Assembly (NCBI GenBank): GCA_026982835.1 | Contig: JALSGI010000057.1 | Location: forward strand, 1-6,471 | Direction of reading: 5' to 3' | Length of the DNA stretch: 6,471 bases | From: Planctomycetota bacterium | GTDB lineage: Bacteria > Planctomycetota > Planctomycetia > Pirellulales > S012-138 | Part shown: in pieces, positions 1-4,768 of the stretch | Layout: the number at the start of each line of letters is the position of its first letter | How positions within the stretch are numbered: the stretch's first letter is position 1 | The notes under the pieces: generated by a model | Seen by the model: only the letters and a program-made list of their open reading frames with translations | Database searches by the model: none | Told to the model about the DNA's origin: nothing | Translations under genes and position numbers: made by a program

Positions 1-477
1 AGCCTGCCGTTCCAGGTCGGGAACATCGGCCCGAAGGCTCAAAAACAGCTCATTGTCGATATTCTGGCATTCCTGCAGGTAAAGAGCAATGCATTGGCCG
101 ACCGCCTTTTTGAGCTCCTGGGGATTTAGCACCTTTTTGGCGAACTGCTCCAGCAGGTACTTTTTGTATTCCTCCTCGGAGGAGAAAAGGTAGTTCCACT
201 TCCCGGAGAAACTTAGCACCTCTTCGGCAAAGGCCGGGGTCCCCCGCTTGACCCGTGCAAAAAAGTGATCCAGGGGGGCGAAAGACTCTTCGATGGCCTG
301 CTTGGTCTGCTGGTGGGCTTGGCGCAGGTGCTGTTGCACCCGGGCTGGCAAGGTCTCCGCCGGATTCGGCTCCGGGGGCTGGGGAGAGGGTTCTTTTCCA
401 GAGGGAATCAGCCACGCCCCCAAAAGAATGCCTGTCCCTACGACCACGACCAAGAGCAGGTTTTGCACGCGTATCAT
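1..477 (-). CDS. Membrane-anchored protein of unknown function (3' end missing)
   Basis: I do not recognise this protein. The reading frame runs 159 codons from an ATG at 477 to the left edge with no stop, so the C-terminus is missing. The start is chosen because AGGAGG at 488-493 lies 10 bases upstream and because it gives a clean N-terminal hydrophobic segment (about residues 6-25, NLLLVVVVGTGILLGAWLI). A proline-rich linker follows (about 29-44), then a charged, mostly helical domain rich in Glu, Lys and Gln (about 45-159) with two cysteines at 129 and 137. The layout suggests a single-pass inner-membrane protein or uncleaved signal anchor with the helical part outside the cytoplasm; that is inference. 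An overlapping 148-residue frame from 496 is an Arg/Pro-rich shadow. Coding status is strong, function unknown. Confidence 0.82.
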   Translation of the reverse strand, partial: MIRVQNLLLVVVVGTGILLGAWLIPSGKEPSPQPPEPNPAETLPARVQQHLRQAHQQTKQAIEESFAPLDHFFARVKRGTPAFAEEVLSFSGKWNYLFSSEEEYKKYLLEQFAKKVLNPQELKKAVGQCIALYLQECQNIDNELFLSLRADVPDLERQA

Positions 478-777
478 CGGCCGGTTTCCTCCTCATGGAG
501 TGTTGTTTCTTGCTGCCAAAAAGAACACCAGGTCCAAGGACCCAAGAAAGTGCCTCTACCCGGAAGGGACGTTTTTGAATGCAGAAAGGACAAAGGCAAC
601 ATTGCGCGTGGTTGTTTTCCGCTTGTTGGATTTCCCATCGAGTCGCTCTCCTCCTGATGGCACCCTATGGATGTATGCTTCGGAATATTCCTTCTACAAA
701 AATACGTCATGGTGCCGTATTAACTGACGTTCCACCGTCCAGGAGAAAAGCAACGGAGCCCCTTTAGGCCGGCAACC
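478..777. other. Intergenic stretch upstream of the 1-477 gene
   Basis: I see no convincing gene here. Open frames crossing it have unnatural composition and overlap the 1-477 gene. As the upstream side of that gene it should carry its promoter, but I find no good -35/-10 pair. The one visible site is a perfect 10-base palindrome, GGAATATTCC at 682-691, in an AT-richer patch; it could be an operator, but chance is not excluded. Confidence 0.5.
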
Positions 778-904
778 TTAGCAGCCCGTTGAAAAACGCA
801 AGTTTGGGAGGGCGAGGTCACGGCCGAGCCGCTTTTTTTCAGAAAATACGTCTAGTCCTGTGACGCGATTCCGTATCGAGGAACATTCTTCAACGGGCTG
901 TTAG
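778..904. mobile_element. MITE-like element, copy 1, with TTAG target duplication
   Basis: A 119-base non-coding core (782-900) is bounded by perfect 12-base terminal inverted repeats, CAGCCCGTTGAA at 782-793 and its reverse complement at 889-900. It is flanked by the direct repeat TTAG at 778-781 and 901-904, as expected of a 4-base target-site duplication. Its left end matches the reverse complement of the right end of copy 2 at 25 of 26 positions (779-804 against 2389-2414), so this copy is inverted relative to copies 2 and 3. It encodes nothing. It would be a non-autonomous element moved by a transposase encoded elsewhere; the YTAR-like 4-base duplication would fit an IS5-type enzyme, which is inference. 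The right-hand TTAG contains the stop codon of the 901-1272 gene. Confidence 0.7.
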
Positions 905-1272
905 AGGTATTTTTCCACTTCTTTGATCTTTTTACTTTTTTGTGATTTTGCCGCTTTCGCTTTGGCAGCTTCGCCCAGCAGCGCGCCTGCTACGGACACT
1001 GCGGCCCCGGTCCCAGCCCAGGTAAGCAAAACCGGCCAACTGACAGTCGCCGTGGAACCCAGCAGGCCCCAGAGAATCGGGGTTTCCACGAACGCCTTCC
1101 CGGTGAGGATGGCCCCGAGGGCTCCGCTGCTGGCTCCCACCACCGAAGCATTGATCGTTTTTCCCACGGTATTCCCCTTTCGGCTTGAAGAAGTTGCCAT
1201 CTGTTCCAGGTCCTTCATCACCTCGTCGGGAATGGAATTGGCGGTCTTTGTGTTTGCGGTTTTCTTGCTCAT
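901..1272 (-). CDS. Small glycine-rich membrane protein, unknown function
   Basis: This 123-residue protein is not recognised. The start is the ATG at 1272 (MSKKTANTKT), with GGAGG at 1282-1286 nine bases upstream. The frame stays open upstream to 1347, but that extension is Arg/Ser-rich and overlaps this ribosome site, so I reject it. A polar N-terminus (1-38) precedes hydrophobic, glycine/alanine-rich stretches at about 39-58 and 66-100 with small-residue spacing (G47xxxG51, AGTGAA, AGALLG) typical of tightly packed membrane helices. The tail (about 102-121) is strongly basic, with about eight lysines. It lies 81 bases downstream of the 1354-1779 gene on the same strand, and both proteins begin MSKK, so they are probably co-transcribed. 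Its TAA stop lies in the target duplication of the adjacent repeat element. Coding is likely; function unknown. Confidence 0.78.
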   Translation of the reverse strand: MSKKTANTKTANSIPDEVMKDLEQMATSSSRKGNTVGKTINASVVGASSGALGAILTGKAFVETPILWGLLGSTATVSWPVLLTWAGTGAAVSVAGALLGEAAKAKAAKSQKSKKIKEVEKYL

Positions 1273-1353
1273 GGGAAAATGCCTCCGGGTTCTGAAACTA
1301 AAGCTGGCGGCTTCGGATTCTCCACTCCGGCAGCAACCGGAATCCACAAGCTG

Positions 1354-1779
1354 CTAAGCTCCTGCATAACTCAGTCCGGGATCGTCTCCGTCGTCTTCCC
1401 AGTTCAGCTCCTCACACAGGATAACCAACAGCCGCTGAAAAACGGTTTGGGCAATGCGCTGTTCCTGAACATCCAATTGATACCCTTGCCAGGCTCCCCA
1501 GGCGGCGCCTATAAGGGTGAGTGTCCAGCCCGTGGGGTGGATCTCGGTAAAGGGGATGTGGATGGCACTGTCCAGCAAGAACCCGATGAGTCCTCCGATG
1601 GATCCCCCGGTGATGGTATGCTTGTATTTCCAGGTAAAATCGTAGATCTCTCCCAGGAAGCGTTCCAGAAACCTCCCTCGTCGGTGCTCCGGCACGTGGT
1701 CGAGAATGCGGCACAGGGCATCCAACTGGCTTGCGTTCAACATGGCCAACACCTTTTTGGCTTTTTCTTTTTTGCTCAT
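1354..1779 (-). CDS. Small two-segment membrane protein, unknown function
   Basis: This 141-residue protein is not recognised. It starts at the ATG at 1779 with GGAG at 1788-1791 eight bases upstream and ends at a TAG. The N-terminal part (1-52) is amphipathic and charged, beginning MSKKEKAKKVLAML and including EHRRGRFLERFLGE. Two short hydrophobic stretches follow: about 56-76, with a glycine-zipper pattern (GGSIGGLIGF), and about 84-99 (WTLTLIGAAWGAWQGY). The tail carries an acidic run, WEDDGDD (127-133). It is the upstream gene of a pair with 901-1272, whose tail is basic, so the two products could contact each other; this is inference. A candidate promoter lies at 1825-1853. Coding is well supported by the start signals and protein composition; I assign no function. 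Confidence 0.8.
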   Translation of the reverse strand: MSKKEKAKKVLAMLNASQLDALCRILDHVPEHRRGRFLERFLGEIYDFTWKYKHTITGGSIGGLIGFLLDSAIHIPFTEIHPTGWTLTLIGAAWGAWQGYQLDVQEQRIAQTVFQRLLVILCEELNWEDDGDDPGLSYAGA

Positions 1780-1824
1780 GGTTTGAGCTCCGTGTAAGAA
1801 GAATGCCTGTTTTTTAACGGAAGG

Positions 1825-1853
1825 AATTTTTGCAGTGTCCTGTCGGCGGTCAA
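1825..1853 (-). promoter_or_regulatory. Candidate sigma-70-type promoter for the small membrane-protein pair
   Basis: Read on the minus strand, TTGACC (1848-1853, five of six matches to the -35 consensus) is followed after 17 bases by AAAATT (1825-1830, a weak -10). Transcription would start about 40 bases before the ATG at 1779. The surrounding 1800-1880 is markedly AT-richer than the rest of the window. The -10 is poor, so this stays tentative. Confidence 0.4.
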
Positions 1854-2018
1854 GTTTTTTCCTAAAAAATTTTCTGGAGGGAAAAATCCAGTGATCTCAC
1901 ACGTAGCCATTACGGGTTGGCAAGGAAAACTCTGACAATCCGGCGGCATGAAAAGCGAAGAAACGCTCGAAATGACTCCCCCGAACTGAGTGAGCCCCGG
2001 AGCCTGTGCAGCTGCTAG
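1854..2018. other. Non-coding stretch upstream of the 1354-1779 gene
   Basis: No gene is seen. The first part (about 1854-1885) is AT-rich and may act as an upstream promoter element for the minus-strand pair. The remainder shows nothing I can interpret before the repeat element begins near 2019. A 204-codon minus-strand frame crosses this stretch and the repeat, but its product is compositionally implausible. Confidence 0.45.
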
Positions 2019-2109
2019 CCGCCCGTTGAAGAAGCCCGCTTGGAAACGAACTCTACCGTTGGCTTCGCTGCAACTGCTGGCAAAAGCGGCCCGGTTGGGA
2101 TCTGGCTCT

Positions 2110-2129
2110 CCCCGGGCTGAAGCCCGGGG
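2110..2129. repeat. Perfect 8-bp hairpin inside copy 2
   Basis: CCCCGGGC at 2110-2117 pairs fully with GCCCGGGG at 2122-2129 around the tetraloop TGAA. The equivalent hairpin of copy 3 is at 2540-2559. No T-run follows, so it is not a classical intrinsic terminator. Confidence 0.75.
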
Positions 2130-2216
2130 CTCGCCACTGGTGCTTCCGCACCGGGCAGGAAAAAGCGTGTTTTGTGGAAAACAACGTACCTGGTGGACTT
2201 GCTTTGATTCTCGCAA

Positions 2217-2306
2217 CGGCGAGCCGCGCGCCGTCAGCCGGCGGTTGGCCAGCGTAGCATCGGCCACAAACGGTAGCAACCGCGTGCTCACGCACGCGGC
2301 TCGCCG
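2217..2306. repeat. Nested inverted repeats (cruciform-like) in copy 2
   Basis: CGGCGAGCCGC at 2217-2227 is the exact reverse complement of 2296-2306. Within it, CCGCGTGC (2280-2287) pairs with GCACGCGG (2292-2299) around TCAC, so the outer and inner stems compete for bases 2296-2299. This resembles REP/BIME-type palindromic units. It is absent from copies 1 and 3. Confidence 0.65.
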
Positions 2307-2411
2307 GACGAGTATCGACTCGTTTTTGCTCTGGAAACGCTTCGTCTTGTGCTGGCACGCTAAACACGTACGAAGCCGGGGAAGGACCAACTTGCGTTTT
2401 TCAACGGACTG

Positions 2412-2448
2412 CTAACAGAGAGGGGCACCGAAGAGCCCCCTAGGTGGG
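2412..2448. other. G/C-run spacer between copies 2 and 3
   Basis: This short spacer contains two mutually exclusive small stems: GGGGC/GCCCC, and CCCCC/GGGGG around TAGGT, where the run of seven G leads into copy 3. It contains the tetramer CTAG at 2440-2443, which could be the original target of copy 3. The long G-run makes sequencing error in this spot plausible. Confidence 0.4.
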
Positions 2449-2588
2449 GGGGCCGTTGAAGAAGTTCTCTTGGAACCGAAATCTGCCGCCTGGTTCGCCG
2501 CAACTGTCGAGAAAAGCGGTTGGCTGGTGATCTGGCTCTCCCCTGGCTGAAGCCGGGGGCTCCCCCAAGGGCGCATTTCAACGGGCTG
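2449..2588. mobile_element. MITE/REP-like element, copy 3 (short form)
   Basis: This copy of about 140 bases has a left end degraded to a G-run followed by CCGTTGAAGAAG, and an intact right end, TTCAACGGGCTG at 2577-2588. It keeps the shared left region of copy 2 (2451-2562), including the hairpin at 2540-2547/2552-2559, then jumps to the right end, so it looks like an internal-deletion derivative. It directly abuts ispH: the ispH TAG stop (2589-2591, CTA on this strand) is the first triplet outside the element. The hairpin may help end or stabilise ispH transcripts, which is inference. Confidence 0.65.
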
Positions 2589-3533
2589 CTATCCCCGCGG
2601 GTTCTCCAGCACCACCCGCAGTTCCCGGGGCAGGGGGAAAGTGACGTCTTCGGCCCGCACCTCGCATTCCTCCACCTGGGCTCCAAAGTGGCGGCGCAGG
2701 TACTCTAGGCACGCCTGCACCACCACTTCCGGGGCGCTGGCCCCGGCGGTGAGCAGCACGGTCTGGGCGCGGTGGAGCCAGTGGTGCTGGATGTCGTCGG
2801 GGCCGTCGATCAGGTAGGCCGGCACGCCCTGCTCCTGGGCGATTTCCTTGAGCCGCTGGCTGTTGGAGCTGTTCTGGCTGCCCACCACCAGCGCCACGTC
2901 GCAGCGGGGGGCCAGCTGCTTGATCGCCTCCTGGCGGTTCTGGGTGGCATAGCAGATGTCTTCCTTGGGGGGGCAGACTAGGCGAGGGAACCGCTGCCGC
3001 AGCCGGGCGATGATCCGCTGGGCGTCGTCCACCGAGAGGGTGGTTTGCGTCAGACACGCCACGCGGTCCGGGTCGGGCACCCGGAGCTGGTCCACCTCTT
3101 CTTCACTTTGCACCAGGCGGATCGCCTCGGGGGCTTCGCCCATTGTGCCCACTACCTCGTCGTGCCCCTGGTGGCCGATGAGGAAGATGGTGTAGCCTTC
3201 CCGGGCAAAGCGGACCGCCTCCAGGTGCACCTTGGTCACCAGGGGGCAGGTGGCATCGATGGTGCGCAACTTGCGCTCTTTTGCTACCTTGCGCACTTGG
3301 GGCGAGACCCCGTGGGCGGAAAAAAGCAGCGTGGCTCCCTGGGGGACCTGGGCCACGTCCTCCACGAACACCACCCCCTGGCTCTGGAACCGCTGGACCA
3401 CGTGCTTGTTGTGCACGATCTCGTGATAGACGTAGATCGGCGTGCCGAAAAGCTCGATGGCCCGCTGGAGCGTCTCAATGGCCATGTTCACCCCGGCGCA
3501 AAAGCCTCGGGGCCGGGCAAGCAGCACTTTCAT
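2589..3533 (-). CDS. ispH: 4-hydroxy-3-methylbut-2-enyl diphosphate reductase (IspH/LytB)
   Basis: This is the last enzyme of the MEP isoprenoid pathway: a cytoplasmic iron-sulfur enzyme that reduces HMBPP to IPP and DMAPP using electrons from ferredoxin or flavodoxin. The 314-residue length fits the family (E. coli 316). The three cluster cysteines are present at C12 (GFCAGV), C96 (DATCPLV) and C194 (DICYATQNRQEA), as are substrate-site residues H41 (EIVHNK), H74 (SAHGVS), H124 and E126 (GHQGHDEV), the TQTTLSVDD segment (162-170), the SSN motif near 223-225 and S267 (GASAPE). I chose the ATG at 3533, with GAGGAA a few bases upstream, over an in-frame TTG at 3551, because it puts C12 at its usual place. 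It is divergent from the 3775 operon and ends at repeat copy 3. It appears intact. Confidence 0.97.
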   Translation of the reverse strand: MKVLLARPRGFCAGVNMAIETLQRAIELFGTPIYVYHEIVHNKHVVQRFQSQGVVFVEDVAQVPQGATLLFSAHGVSPQVRKVAKERKLRTIDATCPLVTKVHLEAVRFAREGYTIFLIGHQGHDEVVGTMGEAPEAIRLVQSEEEVDQLRVPDPDRVACLTQTTLSVDDAQRIIARLRQRFPRLVCPPKEDICYATQNRQEAIKQLAPRCDVALVVGSQNSSNSQRLKEIAQEQGVPAYLIDGPDDIQHHWLHRAQTVLLTAGASAPEVVVQACLEYLRRHFGAQVEECEVRAEDVTFPLPRELRVVLENPRG

Positions 3534-3583
3534 GGGGGTTCCTCGCCGCAAGGGGCAGTGGAGCCGTGTGGAGAGGTTTTATT

Positions 3584-3612
3584 ATGATACCGCCGGCTGC
3601 CGAAATTGGCCA
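3584..3612 (-). promoter_or_regulatory. Candidate promoter for ispH
   Basis: On the minus strand, TATCAT (3584-3589, five of six matches to the -10 consensus) lies in a small AT-rich island, 17 bases after TGGCCA (3607-3612, four of six matches to -35). This would give an ispH leader of about 45 bases. No competing site stands out in the divergent gap. Confidence 0.35.
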
Positions 3613-3621
3613 CCGGTGTGT

Positions 3622-3646
3622 TTGCCCGGCGGAGCCCTCCGGGCAA
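3622..3646. repeat. Perfect 8-bp inverted repeat in the divergent gap
   Basis: TTGCCCGG at 3622-3629 is the exact reverse complement of CCGGGCAA at 3639-3646, with a 9-base loop. No T-run follows on either strand, so it is not an intrinsic terminator. It sits just upstream of the proposed ispH -35, where a regulator could bind. Confidence 0.55.
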
Positions 3647-3676
3647 GAAGGGAACAATTCCGGGGAACTTTTGATT

Positions 3677-3695
3677 CCCTGGGAGCGTCCCAGGG
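3677..3695. repeat. Perfect 8-bp hairpin upstream of the 3775 operon
   Basis: CCCTGGGA (3677-3684) and TCCCAGGG (3688-3695) form a perfect stem with the 3-base loop GCG. It lies about 80 bases before the ATG at 3775, where an operator or a leader-RNA hairpin would sit. TTGATT (3671-3676) precedes it and TAGGAT (3699-3704) follows, but their 22-base spacing is too long for a standard promoter. Confidence 0.55.
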
Positions 3696-3774
3696 GTGTA
3701 GGATAGTGGGGGCCAGCGGCGTCTTGTGCGGAGTGGGTCCGGTTTCCCAACCTTCTGTGTAGCAAGTAGTTGTC

Positions 3775-4437
3775 ATGCGAAGACTTGTCGGCACCCTGGC
3801 AGTGTTTGCCGTGGCCGCGGGATTGGTGGCGGTGGCCTGGTTCCGCCCGGAGTGGATTCTCCAGCCTGTCTCCACGGCCCAGCAGTCCCCCCCGCCGGTT
3901 GAGAGCATAAGGCCGGTGCCCAAGGCTTCCCCCGGCCCGCTGCCGGAGGCCGTGGCGGCCCTGCTAGAGCCAGGGGATTTGATCGGCTTGGGTCGGGCCA
4001 TTGCCCATCCGCACGGGGAGCAGGTGTGTGCCTCGGGCTGTGCGGCCAGTCGCCACCCCACCCCGCCGCTTTCCTGGGCCAAGTTTCAGCGGCTGCTGGA
4101 AAAGTGGAAGCAGGAGCCGCTGGGGCGACCCACGCCGGGGCTGGAACAGCTGTTGTTCTACGGGAGGCAATCGTTGGTGTATCTCCGCCGGGTGGCCCCG
4201 GAGGCCCTGGAAGAAAAACGCCGCCAGTTTCTGCAACAGCAGCTCCAGCGGACCCATGTGGTGGTGAGCTTCCGCGTGGTGGACCGGCAGGGGGTGGTGC
4301 GGGTCTATCTGCCTCCGACCCGCGTGCCGCTGGACATCCGCCACGAATACCTGATGGATACCCACGATCTGCAGCCGGTGGTGACCAGCGGCACGATCAA
4401 GCGGGTGGGGCTTTATCACCTGTGGCAGCGGATATGA
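3775..4437 (+). CDS. Membrane-anchored protein of unknown function
   Basis: This 220-residue protein is not recognised. An N-terminal hydrophobic segment (about 5-23, after MRR) is a signal anchor or signal peptide, followed by a proline-rich linker (about 37-56). A middle part has HPHGEQVCASGC (78-89), whose paired histidines and CxxxC could bind metal or form a disulfide, then a charged helical stretch rich in Gln and Arg (about 100-160). The C-terminal part (about 160-220) looks like a folded beta-rich region, from HVVVSFRVVDRQG to TIKRVGLYHLWQRI. The ribosome site before the ATG is weak. The TGA at 4435-4437 is followed, in the same frame and only six sense codons later, by the start proposed for the 86-residue gene, so the true protein may be longer or the gene broken. 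It heads the plus-strand cluster. Coding is well supported by composition; function unknown. Confidence 0.8.
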   Translation: MRRLVGTLAVFAVAAGLVAVAWFRPEWILQPVSTAQQSPPPVESIRPVPKASPGPLPEAVAALLEPGDLIGLGRAIAHPHGEQVCASGCAASRHPTPPLSWAKFQRLLEKWKQEPLGRPTPGLEQLLFYGRQSLVYLRRVAPEALEEKRRQFLQQQLQRTHVVVSFRVVDRQGVVRVYLPPTRVPLDIRHEYLMDTHDLQPVVTSGTIKRVGLYHLWQRI

Positions 4438-4439
4438 CT

Positions 4440-4447
4440 GGAGGGGG
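4440..4447 (+). promoter_or_regulatory. Ribosome binding site that supports the GTG start at 4456
   Basis: GGAGGGGG lies three bases after the TGA of the upstream gene and eight bases before GTG at 4456. It is the main argument for translating the 86-residue frame independently instead of reading it as the tail of an interrupted gene. In such G-rich DNA it could also be chance. Confidence 0.45.
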
Positions 4448-4455
4448 TCCACTGT

Positions 4456-4716
4456 GTGGCCGGACCGTGGTTCGCGGTCCTTCGCTCCGGAGAGGACTGG
4501 CAGACGCTGGATCGCATTACACTGAGCAACGGCACGCGGACCGATCCGGCGGTGGTGCAAAGCCGCGTGTGGTTCGCCGACGAGGCGCCCCAGGAGCTTC
4601 CGCTTGCCGCCGGGGAGTGCGTGGAGGTCGATCCCCGCTGGTTCAAGACCCCCGAGGTGGCCAGGCGGCCTCCAAAGGAGAAAAACACCAGCGCGCAGGA
4701 TCCCGTGGGAGGATAA
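4456..4716 (+). CDS. Small protein, or C-terminal part of the 3775 gene
   Basis: This 86-residue product is not recognised. It begins at a GTG with GGAGGGGG eight bases upstream and ends at a TAA 52 bases before the DUF2330 start. It has no signal peptide or membrane segment. Residues 1-66 look like a compact domain with tryptophans at 5, 15, 39 and 62 (PWFAVLRSG, WQTLDRITLSNG, CVEVDPRWFK); the tail is polar and disordered-looking. It shares the frame of the 220-residue gene, separated only by TGA plus LEGVHC. A cytoplasmic, signal-less protein between exported proteins is odd, and the sequence reads naturally as a continuation of the upstream product. I think a continuation (ancestral protein of about 313 residues) is about as likely as a separate gene. 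Two overlapping frames elsewhere in this region have poor composition and are rejected. Confidence 0.6.
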   Translation: MAGPWFAVLRSGEDWQTLDRITLSNGTRTDPAVVQSRVWFADEAPQELPLAAGECVEVDPRWFKTPEVARRPPKEKNTSAQDPVGG

Positions 4717-4768
4717 CCCGGCGGCAGATTTCCCCAAGCACACTTCTCCCCGCACAGGAGACGTTCCC

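Larger units (their letters stand above)
2019..2411. mobile_element. MITE/REP-like element, copy 2 (long form, hairpin-rich)
   Basis: A 393-base non-coding element with degenerate inverted ends: CCGCCCGTTGAA on the left and TTCAACGGACTG on the right. The flanking tetramers are CTAG (2015-2018) and CTAA (2412-2415), a possible decayed target duplication. The left part (2021-2132) aligns without gaps to copy 3 (2451-2562), matching at 88 of 112 positions by hand count. The right 26 bases match the left end of copy 1. Inside are several stems: 8 bp with loop TGAA (2110-2117/2122-2129), GGTGC/GCACC (2139-2143/2148-2152), 8 bp with loop TCAC (2280-2287/2292-2299), and an 11-bp outer inverted repeat (2217-2227/2296-2306). 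It contains no believable gene and is probably the least deleted copy here. Confidence 0.65.

Noticed and set aside
821..839. Intrinsic terminator on the plus strand within copy 1
   Set aside because: A T7 run follows only a 4-bp CGGC/GCCG stem plus one C, and no plus-strand gene lies upstream to be terminated.
1776..2390. 204-codon minus-strand open frame upstream of the small membrane-protein genes
   Set aside because: It reads through repeat copy 2, its product is rich in Arg, Ser and Pro without any domain, it has no ribosome site, and its stop overlaps the well-supported ATG at 1779.
1990..2415. 141-codon plus-strand open frame
   Set aside because: It lies almost wholly within repeat copy 2 and ends in its terminal repeat; it is a by-product of the GC-rich repeat.
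778..2591. CRISPR array or IS element with transposase
   Set aside because: The repeats are inverted-end elements of unequal length with no regular direct-repeat/spacer spacing, and no frame between them resembles a transposase.
2360..2686. 108-codon minus-strand open frame across copy 3 and the ispH 3' end
   Set aside because: It overlaps ispH in another frame and consists of translated repeat sequence.
3534..3551. TTG start for ispH, six codons upstream
   Set aside because: It would add MRRGTP and overlap the likely ribosome site; the ATG at 3533 puts the first cluster cysteine at position 12 as in known IspH proteins.
4435..4480. Selenocysteine insertion at the in-frame TGA
   Set aside because: Hairpins do follow, but no recognisable SECIS, no selenoprotein family match and no Sec-machinery gene is in view; GC-rich DNA forms such stems easily.
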